DNA of 64,000 bases, taken from contig JBGPWL010000007.1 in the NCBI GenBank assembly GCA_041492185.1, forward strand, positions 20,944-84,943, read 5' to 3'. This DNA comes from JAOAPY01 sp041492185. Lineage in GTDB: Bacteria; Acidobacteriota; Blastocatellia; Pyrinomonadales; Pyrinomonadaceae. Of this stretch, positions 35,020 to 43,983 are shown one piece after another. Every line of letters begins with the position of its first letter. The stretch's first letter is position 1. Under the pieces are notes generated by a model that was not told where the DNA came from, did no database searches, and worked only from the letters and a program-made list of their open reading frames with translations. Position numbers and translations under genes: made by a program.

Positions 35020-37998
35020 ATGATCTCAAACACTTCGACAGCACGGCGAGTCTTAGCCAGCGCGGTTTGGCTACTGTTACTCCTGGTTTCGATGGCTAAC
35101 GCGCAAACTCCGCAAGGCGCTCTGGTCGGAACTGTCAGTGATACGAACGGCGGTCGGATTGCGGGAGCCACCGTTTCTGCGCAAGCTGTTGGGTCGTCTC
35201 TAAAGCGCGTAGCGGCCACGAATTCCGCCGGGGAGTATCGAATGGAAGGTCTGCCGCCGGGCGATTATCGAGTCACCGTGACCGCAATGAATTTCTCGTC
35301 AATGACGTACGTAGTAAGACTTGCGGTTAATTCTTCTCCCACAGTTCAAGTCGTCCTGAAACCAGGAGCAGTTACCGCGACCGTACAGGTTCCAGATAGC
35401 GGGTCGTCGCTCTATTCTCAACCCCTTGAAACGACGAGCAGCGTGCAGAAGACGGTAATCGCGAAAAAGGATCTCGCCAACATTCCGCTGGCCCACCGCA
35501 GCTTTGCGAACATCGCTTATCTAGCTCCGATGACTCAACCCGTTGAACCTTCAGATCCAACGAAGGCGCGCATCACGGCTGTCGCCTTTGGCGGCAGCTC
35601 AGGACTCAATCTCGATCTTTCTGTAGATGGCGGCGACAATAACGACGACTACATCGGAGGCTTTCTCCAAAATTATTCGCCGGACGCTATGCAGGAATTC
35701 GTGGTGCGTACCTCACAGTTCGACGCTGATACTTCGCGGACGAACGGCGGTTCCGTGATCATCAGCACGCGGCGCGGCACCGATCAATGGCACGGAGACT
35801 TTGGTTATTATTTGCGCGCGCGAGCGTTCAATGCGCGCAACAAGCTGGATAATCCTGAGCCGAATCCGAAGCAGCCTTTCTCACGACATAATGGAATCGC
35901 GGCTTTCGGAGGCCCGCTTAAGACGGGCAAGCTGTGGTTCTTTTCCTCGCTGGAATACGTGCACGAAAACGCGAGCATCGCGTATAGCGCGCTCAGTCTC
36001 AGCGAGTTCAACGCCCTCGCTCGATTGGCATCGATGGGATTGATCCCCGGTGTGCGATCGATTGACGTGCCGACTTCAGTGCCGGTGCCGTTTCGCGACG
36101 TGTTGTTCTCAACCAGAGTCGATTGGTTTCAGTCGGCGCGGTCACAATGGTTCGTGCGCGGCTCTCTCGATCGGAATCACACACGCAACGATTTGATTCA
36201 ACAAGCCACGCTGCCTTCCACAGGCTCGTTCACGCGCTCGAACTACTACAGCTTTCTTGTCAACAACCAGTTTCAGTTCAACTCGAAGTGGCTCGGCACG
36301 CTAACGTTCCAGGCCAGCGACTTTCATCACACTAAAGACAGAAATTCACATCTTGGGTTGGCGCTGGCTTTTCCCTTCAGCACGACCGCGATCACGACTT
36401 CCGGTTTTGAAACCTTCGGCGACAATCAATTCGTCACCGGCATAACCGCGTTTCCGATTCGACGCGATCAACGAAAGTATCAGTTTCGTTACGACGTCGC
36501 CCGCGTCGGCGGCAAGCATACTATCAAGTTTGGCGCGAACTTCATCTACGAGCCGGTGCTTAGCGGCAGGTTGTCTGATGATGCCGAAACTCTGGCTGTA
36601 TTACCGGAAGAGCCCAGCTTTTACGTAGCGAATCCAGCGGACTTCACCGCGGACTTAGCTGCTGAAAGCGAGTTCATTCCTGCGAGCAACGGCACTTTTT
36701 CCCAGAGCGTGAAGAGGCTCGGTCTCTATGTTCAGGATTCGTGGCGGGTGCGTCCGAGCCTCACCTTGAATCTTGGATTGCGTTACGACACGACTTTTGG
36801 ATTGTTCCGCGCCTCGGGACGCAATCAGGATCAGAACCCAGCGGTCATCACGCTCAACGCTCTGCACATTCCCCTCTCGCCGGGCATCCCGCACGACTAT
36901 CGCCGCGCTTTTGCTCCGCGTTTGGGCTTTGCCTATTCGCCTGGTCGCTCGACAAAGACGGTAATCCGCGGGGGCGTTGGTTTGTACTATAATGATCTAA
37001 ATCAAAACGGATGGGTTGATGCTTTTCGCGCGGTCAACGAGCCTTTCAGCGGCTTACTTGCGCCTGACGAGCAAGGGGCAGTGATCGATCCAAACTACCA
37101 TACGCCGTATGCATTGCAGTTCAGCTTCGGTGTCGAACGGGTGCTCAGCCCGACGTGGCGACTGAACATTCATTATGAGCACCAGCAGGGCGTGCATCAG
37201 TACCGGCGCTATGAATACGTTAGCGACTTTACTCTGCCCGCGACGGCACCAAGCATCTCTCTTTTCCGCACTGACAATCGATCGCGTTATGACGGAGTGG
37301 CGTTTCAAGTACAGCACAGCTTCGCGAAGCGCTTTGAACTTTCCGCGCACTATACTCTGTCAAGCGCGAAGACCTGGGGAGCGACAGTTGGCGAGTTGGC
37401 TGACTACGTTAACGGAGTGAGTGATGTGCGCCGAGCTTTCGGCCCCGGAGACTTCGGTCCGGCGGGCGAAGACGTCCGGCACAGGTTTGTGCTCGCTGGG
37501 ACTTTGCGTTTACCGGGAAAGGTTGATCTGATAACTCTTTCGCAATTCGAAAGTGCGCGTCCTTACACGCTCGCCACTCCCGAGGACTTAAATGATGATG
37601 GACTGGATTCAAACGACCGCGCGGTGGTCAACGGCATCCAGACTTCTCTCGATCAATTTCGCGGCACTCCGTATTATCAGATCGATCTGCGTGTGAGCCG
37701 TGATTTTCATTGGGGAGAGCGCGCCACAATCAAGCCATTCGTTGAGTTCTTCAATCTTCTGAACCGAACGAATCCGGGAAACAATTTCATTCCAGATCTC
37801 GGCGCCCTGCCCGTTCCGGCAGGCGAACTCGACAACGCGACGCACATTTGCCTCAATTCGGCTTGCACGGTCACAAAGCCGATTCGGAGTTTGCGAGATC
37901 TAAGAGTGCCGGCTGGAGCGCTCGGCGATTTCTTCGGACCAGGAACGACCGTCGGCATTCCCTTCTCAGCGCAACTTGGTGTTCGGCTAAGTTTCTAA
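35020..37998 (+). CDS. TonB-dependent receptor with carboxypeptidase-regulatory domain (Oar-like)
   Basis: About 992 residues from the ATG at 35020 (GGAGAG upstream). Signal peptide (VLASAVWLLLLLVSMANAQ), then a carboxypeptidase-regulatory-like Ig-fold domain (GALVGTVSDTNGGRIAGATV; YRMEGLPPGDYRVTVTAMNF), a plug-like region (FGGSSGLNLDLSVDGGDNND; GGSVIISTRRGTDQWHGDFG), and an outer-membrane beta-barrel that ends in an aromatic residue (FSAQLGVRLSF). This is the Oar-type receptor common in Acidobacteriota, which takes up large or sugar-containing substrates. Substrate unknown. It follows the blaI-M56 operon. Confidence 0.9.
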   Translation: MISNTSTARRVLASAVWLLLLLVSMANAQTPQGALVGTVSDTNGGRIAGATVSAQAVGSSLKRVAATNSAGEYRMEGLPPGDYRVTVTAMNFSSMTYVVRLAVNSSPTVQVVLKPGAVTATVQVPDSGSSLYSQPLETTSSVQKTVIAKKDLANIPLAHRSFANIAYLAPMTQPVEPSDPTKARITAVAFGGSSGLNLDLSVDGGDNNDDYIGGFLQNYSPDAMQEFVVRTSQFDADTSRTNGGSVIISTRRGTDQWHGDFGYYLRARAFNARNKLDNPEPNPKQPFSRHNGIAAFGGPLKTGKLWFFSSLEYVHENASIAYSALSLSEFNALARLASMGLIPGVRSIDVPTSVPVPFRDVLFSTRVDWFQSARSQWFVRGSLDRNHTRNDLIQQATLPSTGSFTRSNYYSFLVNNQFQFNSKWLGTLTFQASDFHHTKDRNSHLGLALAFPFSTTAITTSGFETFGDNQFVTGITAFPIRRDQRKYQFRYDVARVGGKHTIKFGANFIYEPVLSGRLSDDAETLAVLPEEPSFYVANPADFTADLAAESEFIPASNGTFSQSVKRLGLYVQDSWRVRPSLTLNLGLRYDTTFGLFRASGRNQDQNPAVITLNALHIPLSPGIPHDYRRAFAPRLGFAYSPGRSTKTVIRGGVGLYYNDLNQNGWVDAFRAVNEPFSGLLAPDEQGAVIDPNYHTPYALQFSFGVERVLSPTWRLNIHYEHQQGVHQYRRYEYVSDFTLPATAPSISLFRTDNRSRYDGVAFQVQHSFAKRFELSAHYTLSSAKTWGATVGELADYVNGVSDVRRAFGPGDFGPAGEDVRHRFVLAGTLRLPGKVDLITLSQFESARPYTLATPEDLNDDGLDSNDRAVVNGIQTSLDQFRGTPYYQIDLRVSRDFHWGERATIKPFVEFFNLLNRTNPGNNFIPDLGALPVPAGELDNATHICLNSACTVTKPIRSLRDLRVPAGALGDFFGPGTTVGIPFSAQLGVRLSF

Positions 37999-38002
37999 GT
38001 CT

Positions 38003-38125
38003 TCACGACCGCATGGCCGCCGCGACTAGCGGTCGATGCAGCCAAATAAAAATGATCGCGCCGATCAGTTGCAAGGCAATTCCGAAAACGGCCAGCACTA
38101 CCGGCGAGTAGTTCGTGTTCTGAGT
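38003..38125 (-). pseudogene. Possible remnant of a small membrane protein
   Basis: On the minus strand about 40 codons ending at the TGA at 38003-38005 read as a transmembrane C-terminus (YSPVVLAVFGIALQLIGAII, then FIWLHRPLVAAAMRS). A stop lies just upstream and no ATG precedes it, so it looks like the tail of a lost gene, or a small protein with a GTG start. Low confidence. Confidence 0.3.
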
Positions 38126-38153
38126 TAGACCCGTTCGTTAGCTTTCAAGAAAC

Positions 38154-38171
38154 ACTACGAGCGCTGGTAGT
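38154..38171. promoter_or_regulatory. 18-bp dyad upstream of second TonB receptor
   Basis: ACTACGAGCGCTGGTAGT is a near-perfect palindrome: ACTAC/GTAGT half-sites around AGCGCT. It lies 80 bases before the start codon. The half-sites equal those of BlaI-type operators, but the spacing is larger (8 instead of 4). See the related site at 34913. Confidence 0.55.
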
Positions 38172-38251
38172 AGTCGGTTTCAGCAGTTAGTCTCTCCGGG
38201 TATTTCAAACCGTCATGGGTTTCTTCCAATTCTCTAAAGGGACCAGCAACT

Positions 38252-40999
38252 ATGCGCATCGCTTTCAAACAAATCGCAGGGTATTCCGTTGCGATACTGG
38301 CATTGACCGCATCATTTGCTTCGTTGTCGCCGAGGGCCGTTGCTCAGCAGTCGTCGCAGGGATCAATAACCGGCACAGTTAAGGATCAAGACGGCGCCAA
38401 CGTGACTGGAGCGGAGGTGGCGCTCGTGCATTCGCAGCAAGCGGTTCTGCGTACGACAGTTACTGATGCGAGTGGCCATTTCAGTTTTGACAATGTTGCG
38501 GTTGGGTCTTACGAGATCAGAATCACGCGAGCAGGCTTCAGCACTCACCGCGTGTCTGCGCAGGTAAGCGCCGGGAAAGCTGCCGAGCTCAACATCACTC
38601 TCGAACTAGCTGCGCTTAGTTCACAAGTCACCGTGACGGCGGAGACCGGCCAGGCACAGGACAAGGAGCGAGTGCCTCAGGCGGTAAATATTATTTCAGA
38701 AAAGGCGATTGAGCAGCGCACGACTGCGGTCCTCGCGCAAGTAGCGGACGAGGAAGTTGGCCTTAGTCTGCAACGCACCAGCCCAACCATCGCGGGAATT
38801 TTTGTGCGCGGCCTCGTTGGCAACAAAGTCGCTGTTTACGTCGATGGCGTGCGCTACACCACCTCAGCGATGCGCGGCGGGATCAACACGTTTCTCGATC
38901 TAAACGACGCGAGTAACTTCCGTGCGGTAGAAGTTTTGCGCGGGCCAAACGGGGCCCAGTATGGGTCGGATTCCATCGGTGGGACGGTCCAGCTTGTTTC
39001 GCGTACGCCGGATTTCGGTTACGCCAAGCCCGCGATGCATGGCGAAATCAACACGTCCTTCACGAGCGCGGATCTCTCGTTTGGCGGCAACACGCTGCTT
39101 GCTTACGGTACGCGCCGTCTTGGATTTCTCGTCAACGTGGCCAGCCGCCGCGTGAACACGCTGCGGCCCGGCAATGGTCTCGATCCTCACGCCGCAGTTA
39201 CTCGTTTTCTTGGTTTGCCTTCTAACGTTTTCGGCAATCGTTTGCCGGACACGGCGTTCACGCAATACGGCGGTCTCTTTCGCCTGAGCTACGCGCCTGA
39301 TTCGAATCAGCAGTTCACGCTTCATTACCAGCGTGGACAGCAGGACGCTGGTAAGCGTTATGACCAGACGCTGGGCGGCGACGGCAATTTGATCGCCGAC
39401 CTGCGTAATCTAATGAACGATTTCTTCTATGGGCGTTACCTCAAACAAGGCGCGGGCATTTTTGATAATGCCTCGATCAGTTTTTCCTACAACGCGCAAC
39501 GAGAGGAGCGAGTGAATCAGGGTGGGCAGGGGAATCCAAACGGAGATATTACGCACCAGTATGAGCGCACCCAGGTCTTTGGTGTGAGTGGTTTTCTGGA
39601 TAAGCAGCTCGGCGATCGAAACACATTCCTGGTCGGCAGTGATTTTTATCGAGAAACAGTCAGGGCGCCGTCATTCACGGTCAATCCGGTCGCTGGTACT
39701 TCAACTTTGGCGCGGCCTCGCGTGCCCGATGGCACTCGCTATATTAACTTCGGCGCTTACGCGCAAGACGTCTATGACGCAATTCCCAACAAACTGCGTT
39801 TCAGCGGCGCGTTGCGATTCAACGCGGTTTCATACGATTCGCGAGCCGCGAACAGTCCACTTGTCGCAGGCAAGCCATTGTGGCCGGACGACAGTTTGCA
39901 GGCCCATGATTTTTCGGGTCGAGTTGGTTTTGTCGCCACCCCGGCAAGCCCCGTAAGCATCGCTTTCAACTACAGCCGTGGTTTTCGCGCGCCGAACATC
40001 ACCGACCTCGGCACGCTTGGCTTGACCGGCGATGGGTTCGAAGCTGACTTCAACAGCGCTTCGGCGTTGGGTGGAATTATCGGAACCACCGCTGGAAGTG
40101 ATGCCGTGTCGACTGGCATTTCCGTGATGCGACAACGCTCGGAAGTTAGTAACAACTTCGATATCGGCTTTCGCTATCGGAGCAAACGCTTCGACACGGG
40201 TCTGACCTGGTTTCTAATCGACATCAATGGCGCGATTGTTAAGCAGGCGCTGATCCTGCCTGCCGGCTCTGTCGGCAAGTTGCTCGGCGATCAGCCCATC
40301 ACCAGCCAAAATGCCAACGGCACCGTATTCGTAGCGCTCTCGACGGCGCCTGTATTGATCCGCGCAAACTTTTCCGACGCCCGCATTCATGGCCTGGAAT
40401 ACACGTTCGAGGCGCGTCCGCATCGTGATTGGAGCTTTGCCGGCAACTTCACTTATGTCCACGCAAAAGACAAAGCCACTGGATTGCCGCCTAACATCGA
40501 AGGCGGCACGCCAGCGCCCACTGGCTTTCTGCGATTGCGGTACGCGCCCACCGGCAAGCAGTTCTGGATCGAAGGTTACTCGACTCTGGCCGATCGGCAG
40601 AGCCGTCTCTCGTCGCTCGACCTCGGGGATCGACGCACTGGCGCCACCCGCTCGCGTGGGCAAATCGCCAACTTCTTCAATCGCGGAGCGCGTGTCCGCG
40701 GTCTTATCAGTCCCGGGCCGGACGGAATATTCGGCAACGCCGACGACCGTTTGATCCCAACGGGCGAAACGCTCGCGCAGGTTCAGAACCGCGTGCTTGG
40801 CAGCGCCACGTCCGCGCCGCTGTTCGATCACATACCCGGTTATGGCTTGATCAATGTGCGTGCTGGATTTCGCTTGGGTGAGCGGTCAGAGATCTCAATT
40901 GATTTTGAAAACATCACAGACCAAAACTACCGCGGCCTGGCATGGGGTATAGAAGGTTCGGGACGCAGCGTTACGGCGCGGTACAAATTCCGGTTCTGA
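38252..40999 (+). CDS. TonB-dependent receptor (siderophore/vitamin type)
   Basis: 915 residues; AAAGGGA precedes the ATG. Signal peptide (AGYSVAILALTASFASLSPR), carboxypeptidase-regulatory domain (GSITGTVKDQDGANVTGAEV; GHFSFDNVAVGSYEIRITRA), a canonical plug domain (QAVNIISEKAIEQRTTAVLA; RGLVGNKVAVYVDGVRYTTS; VEVLRGPNGAQYGSDSIGGT) and a 22-strand barrel with a C-terminal aromatic residue (VTARYKFRF). Unlike the previous gene it has a well-conserved plug, so it looks like a classical transporter for a siderophore, cobalamin or haem-like ligand. Substrate not determined. Its upstream dyad resembles that of the first receptor. Confidence 0.93.
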   Translation: MRIAFKQIAGYSVAILALTASFASLSPRAVAQQSSQGSITGTVKDQDGANVTGAEVALVHSQQAVLRTTVTDASGHFSFDNVAVGSYEIRITRAGFSTHRVSAQVSAGKAAELNITLELAALSSQVTVTAETGQAQDKERVPQAVNIISEKAIEQRTTAVLAQVADEEVGLSLQRTSPTIAGIFVRGLVGNKVAVYVDGVRYTTSAMRGGINTFLDLNDASNFRAVEVLRGPNGAQYGSDSIGGTVQLVSRTPDFGYAKPAMHGEINTSFTSADLSFGGNTLLAYGTRRLGFLVNVASRRVNTLRPGNGLDPHAAVTRFLGLPSNVFGNRLPDTAFTQYGGLFRLSYAPDSNQQFTLHYQRGQQDAGKRYDQTLGGDGNLIADLRNLMNDFFYGRYLKQGAGIFDNASISFSYNAQREERVNQGGQGNPNGDITHQYERTQVFGVSGFLDKQLGDRNTFLVGSDFYRETVRAPSFTVNPVAGTSTLARPRVPDGTRYINFGAYAQDVYDAIPNKLRFSGALRFNAVSYDSRAANSPLVAGKPLWPDDSLQAHDFSGRVGFVATPASPVSIAFNYSRGFRAPNITDLGTLGLTGDGFEADFNSASALGGIIGTTAGSDAVSTGISVMRQRSEVSNNFDIGFRYRSKRFDTGLTWFLIDINGAIVKQALILPAGSVGKLLGDQPITSQNANGTVFVALSTAPVLIRANFSDARIHGLEYTFEARPHRDWSFAGNFTYVHAKDKATGLPPNIEGGTPAPTGFLRLRYAPTGKQFWIEGYSTLADRQSRLSSLDLGDRRTGATRSRGQIANFFNRGARVRGLISPGPDGIFGNADDRLIPTGETLAQVQNRVLGSATSAPLFDHIPGYGLINVRAGFRLGERSEISIDFENITDQNYRGLAWGIEGSGRSVTARYKFRF

Positions 41000-41090
41000 A
41001 GTTTTCCTGAGGCCGTGATCATTGGAGCGGGGACTCGTCACCCCTCCAAACGTATTCTAAGCTGACGCGCTTTGATCATTGGGCACAGGT

Positions 41091-41270
41091 TTTCACCCCG
41101 GAGGGGTGAGATGTTTGTAGATCGCGGCGCAATAACCCTCCGGCTCCGTTCGAAGGAGCGGAATGATTCTCGAGTAGTAAAGAGAGTCTAGTTGTGTTCC
41201 GCTCCTTCGAACGGAGCGAGCGGTGAGGTTGTGCTCGAGTCTATAAACATCTCACTCCTACGGAGTGAAA
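41091..41270. repeat. Nested palindromic repeats (GCTCCGTTCGAAGGAGC type)
   Basis: The gap 41000-41323 holds no gene. Perfect 20-base inner arms lie at 41143-41162 and 41198-41217. Outer units GGGGTGAGATGTTTGTAGA (41103-41121 region) and TCTATAAACATCTCACTCCT (41240-41259) are also inverted copies of each other. Similar units occur at 27141-27350. A smaller GGAGCGGGGACTCGTC unit lies at about 41021-41045. Confidence 0.75.
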
Positions 41271-41323
41271 CCCTCAGATTCCTTGTTAGACATCATTATT
41301 CCGCCAGACCCCTGGTTTCTGCT

Positions 41324-42109
41324 TTACGCTGCCGGCGAGTCCTCAAACGGCAAATCAGGTTGCACGGCTGCATCGCGGCTCACAACGTAGAGGCGCATCA
41401 CGAACCACAGAATCACGAACGCGATCCCGATCCAAATGAGGGTCCAAAAGATCGCGGGGATGCCGGTAGCATTTGCCATGTTCGTCGCATCGGTGGGCAC
41501 GCTTGGTGCGAAAGGCGTTGAAAGGAAGAAGACGGTTTTTAGATCGAGCAGAGCGTTCAAAACGCATTGCACGGCGAGAAAACTAACGAAGAACGAAGCC
41601 ACTCGCGGGCCGGCAAATCTTGCGAGTGCAATCAGTCCGGCCGCCAACATCGTGCCGGCGATTAGCGTAAACGGAATTCCAGAGAACGCTCCTGACCAAA
41701 GCGGTTTGAATAGACCGTAGATCAGAGTCAAACCAACGATCAGCACCGCCGATCCGAGCAGCACGATTCGCGCGGCAATCGCTTTTCGTATCAATACCAA
41801 CAAGAGCGCGCCAAAAGCCATCGAGCCGAGATATCCGGCGCTCGCTACCAATACCTGGGAAAAGAATCCGCCCTGCGTGGTGTAAGTTTCGCCGCTCGCG
41901 TTCATCGCCACGCTCAGGCTCTGCACGGAGTTGCCGGTTACGAGTGCCGCCAGCGCGTGCCCGCCTTCGTGAATAAACGTCACGAAGATGCGGAACGGAT
42001 AAGTCAAAACTTCGGCAAAGGGAATGAACCATAGCGCGATGGAGATTGCGGCGGCAAATAGCAAAGCAGTTGCCTGCGGGCGAGCGTCGTGTGAAATACT
42101 TACTTTCAT
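41324..42109 (-). CDS. M50B-like membrane metalloprotease
   Basis: 261 residues from the ATG at 42109, preceded by GGGAG; a longer TTG form is less likely. Polytopic with about seven hydrophobic segments. The zinc motif HEGGH is at residues 47-51 within the second segment (FVTFIHEGGHALAALVTG), as in the peptidase M50B-like family (site-2-protease relatives). Such proteins may cut membrane-bound regulators; the target is unknown. The usual second motif (DG in the later helix) is not obvious, so activity is not certain. It faces the TonB receptor gene across a repeat-rich gap. Confidence 0.78.
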   Translation of the reverse strand: MKVSISHDARPQATALLFAAAISIALWFIPFAEVLTYPFRIFVTFIHEGGHALAALVTGNSVQSLSVAMNASGETYTTQGGFFSQVLVASAGYLGSMAFGALLLVLIRKAIAARIVLLGSAVLIVGLTLIYGLFKPLWSGAFSGIPFTLIAGTMLAAGLIALARFAGPRVASFFVSFLAVQCVLNALLDLKTVFFLSTPFAPSVPTDATNMANATGIPAIFWTLIWIGIAFVILWFVMRLYVVSRDAAVQPDLPFEDSPAA

Positions 42110-42215
42110 TTTTACAACTCCCGTGATCAAGTTCCCGGCTGTTTGGCTGTTCGCCTAACGGCTCACCGGCATAAACGTGAAACAAACGGACGATGTTCCC
42201 TGATCCTTGTTTCGC

Positions 42216-42689
42216 TTAGGCATTCCTACGGTAATCACCCGATTTTCCGCCCGTCTTACTCTCGAGCCGAATGTCTGTAATCGTGATCGCTTTGTCGAGC
42301 GCCTTGCACATGTCGTAAACAGTAAGCGCGGCAATCGCCACGGCGGTCAAGGCTTCCATCTCGACTCCGGTTTGCGCGTTCGTCGAAACTTCGGCTTCAA
42401 GATAGACGCCGGCTTCGTCAATTCTCGCCTGAACATCGACGTGCGTTAACGGCAAGGGGTGACAAAGCGGGATCAGATCGGCCGTGCGCTTTGCGGCCAT
42501 GATGCCCGCGAGACGCGCGGCTTCCAGCGGATCACCTTTAGGCGTTCGATGTTCGCGGACGGCGACGAGCGTGTCTGCGGACATCAGCACGCGCGCGGAA
42601 GCGACGGCGCGACGAGCAGTGGTCGACTTCGCGGTCGTGTCAACCATCTTCACGCGGCCCTGTTCGTCAATGTGACTCAGTTCGCTCAT
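42216..42689 (-). CDS. moaC: Cyclic pyranopterin monophosphate synthase
   Basis: 157 residues from the ATG at 42689 (MSELSHIDEQGRVKMVDTTA). The family motifs are GRVKMVDTTAKSTTARRAVA, AAKRTADLIPLCHPLPLTHV and TGVEMEALTAVAIAALTVYD with the final LESKTGGKSGDY. It catalyses the second half of the rearrangement of GTP to cyclic pyranopterin in molybdenum-cofactor synthesis. A 24-codon upstream extension (rich in CVLC) translates repeat DNA and is rejected. moeA of the same pathway lies at 45198-43984 with two unrelated genes between. Confidence 0.94.
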   Translation of the reverse strand: MSELSHIDEQGRVKMVDTTAKSTTARRAVASARVLMSADTLVAVREHRTPKGDPLEAARLAGIMAAKRTADLIPLCHPLPLTHVDVQARIDEAGVYLEAEVSTNAQTGVEMEALTAVAIAALTVYDMCKALDKAITITDIRLESKTGGKSGDYRRNA

Positions 42690-42713
42690 TTGTGGGCTCA
42701 ACTGAAGAATTGA

Positions 42714-42756
42714 AACGCAAAGGACGCAATGGCTCTCGCAAAGGACGCAAAGGAAA
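42714..42756. repeat. Left inverted repeat flanking the GxxExxY gene
   Basis: Contains repeated CGCAAAGGACGCAA units with CTCTCGCAAAGG in the middle. Its reverse complement is found at 43138-43176 on the other side of the gene at 42758-43135. Confidence 0.65.
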
Positions 42757-42757
42757 T

Positions 42758-43135
42758 TCAAAGCTTGTTTACGACTCTTCGGATTCCGTCTTTCATGTGC
42801 ACGCCATTGAAGTTAAGAAGAAGGCCCAGTCGTAAATCTGACAACCTAAGATAAGTCAAAACCTGCGCAAGGTGAATGTCGGCGAGCGCTTCTACTGATT
42901 TGACCTCTATGATTAGTTTGCCCTCGACGAGCAAGTCCAACCGATAACCGCATTCAAGTTGGACAGAATGGTAAATGAGAGGAAGGGGTTTTTGCGCTTC
43001 CACATGAAGGCCTGACTGGGCCAACTCATAAGCCAGACTCGCCGCATAGGCTGATTCGAGAAGTCCGGGTCCCAACGCAGAATGGACCCGCATGGCGCTT
43101 CCGATTACAAGTTGTGAAAGTTCATTCTCAGTCAT
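42758..43135 (-). CDS. GxxExxY protein
   Basis: 125 residues. The name-giving motif is GPGLLESAYAASLAYELAQSG, and the nuclease-like core continues with YRLDLLVEGKLIIEVKSVEA (D-x-n-E-h-K pattern) and HLAQVLTYLRLSDLRLGLLL. This is a PD-(D/E)XK-like family of unknown role, found in many copies in some environmental bacteria. The gene is enclosed by inverted repeats of about 40 bases (42714-42756 and 43138-43176) and separates moaC from its expected neighbours, which suggests it came in as a mobile unit. Confidence 0.88.
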   Translation of the reverse strand: MTENELSQLVIGSAMRVHSALGPGLLESAYAASLAYELAQSGLHVEAQKPLPLIYHSVQLECGYRLDLLVEGKLIIEVKSVEALADIHLAQVLTYLRLSDLRLGLLLNFNGVHMKDGIRRVVNKL

Positions 43136-43137
43136 CT

Positions 43138-43176
43138 TCGCGCCCTTTGCGAGAACCCTTGCGTTCTTTGCGTTTA
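43138..43176. repeat. Right inverted repeat flanking the GxxExxY gene
   Basis: Reverse complement resembles the left copy: CGCAAAGAACGCAAGGG followed by TTCTCGCAAAGGGCGCG. The stop codon of the neighbouring methyltransferase gene (43174-43176) lies inside it. Confidence 0.65.
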
Positions 43177-43968
43177 AATCGGGCCCCGAGTTTCGCTCAA
43201 CGCCGCATGCACAATCAACGTATTCCCACCCAACAGAACCTCGTCCGACACTAGCTCCTCAGTCCATCTTTCCTTTCGTTTCCGTTTTGGCGTGAACCGC
43301 GCGACCAGTCTGATTAGGAAAGCGATGGGCCAGTAGAGCCATAGACGCGCCTTGGGTTTGTCGCGATAAAGCCGCACGATTTCGAAGCCGCTTTCTTCGA
43401 GCGTGTAGCGCAATTCCGAATAGCCGATCGGGTTCACGTGCAGAGCCATCTCGCCCTTGCCCTGAAACTGTTCGCGATAATTCGCCACCTGCACGCGCGT
43501 AATCGGCTTGAAGTGAGACGTGTAACCATGAAACAACCACTTCAGTCGTTCTTCGACGTTCAGGATATTCGGCACGCTCGTGATCAGATGTCCACGTGGT
43601 CGCAGCACGCGCGCAAACTCGCGCACAGCCTGCTGCGGATTCTCGATATGCTCAAGCCCTTCGACGCACGTGACGTAATCGAACGCAGCATCGGGGTAGG
43701 GAAGAGTGGCGCTGAGGTCGCCCTGCTTGACCTCAACGTTCGGAAGCCGAAATATTTCCGGGTAAAGATCACAACACTGAACCTCGAATCCAATTTCGAT
43801 CAGACGCGCGGCCAGTGCGCCTTCACCCGCTGGCGCATCGAGCAACTTGCCGGGCGGCAAATCTTGCAGGACACTCACGACGGTGTCATGAACCGCCTGA
43901 TGCGCCATCGGCATCGCCGTTGACTGCCCGTCGTTGGTCTTGATAACGGTTTTTGTTGTTGCGCTCAT
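43174..43968 (-). CDS. Class I SAM-dependent methyltransferase
   Basis: 264 residues from the ATG at 43968. Motif I is GKLLDAPAGEGALAARLIEI (an A-P-A-G-E-G variant of D-x-G-x-G), then CCDLYPE, FDYVTCVEGLEHIENPQQAV (motif IV) and REFARVLRPRGHLITSVPN (motif VI). The fold is UbiE/ArsM-like. After the core a segment with WLFHGYTSHFKPITRVQ and a hydrophobic WLYWPIAFLIRLVARF may anchor it at the membrane. It could methylate a lipid, quinone or sugar; no direct evidence. Located 15 bases after the end of moeA, so probably in the same transcript. Confidence 0.82.
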   Translation of the reverse strand: MSATTKTVIKTNDGQSTAMPMAHQAVHDTVVSVLQDLPPGKLLDAPAGEGALAARLIEIGFEVQCCDLYPEIFRLPNVEVKQGDLSATLPYPDAAFDYVTCVEGLEHIENPQQAVREFARVLRPRGHLITSVPNILNVEERLKWLFHGYTSHFKPITRVQVANYREQFQGKGEMALHVNPIGYSELRYTLEESGFEIVRLYRDKPKARLWLYWPIAFLIRLVARFTPKRKRKERWTEELVSDEVLLGGNTLIVHAALSETRGPI

Positions 43969-43983
43969 CACAAGGTGCGCACT

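Noticed and set aside
42690..42761. Cys-rich N-terminal extension of moaC (CVLC repeats)
   Set aside because: It is translation of the CGCAAAGGACG repeat DNA; the ATG at 42689 matches the family start.
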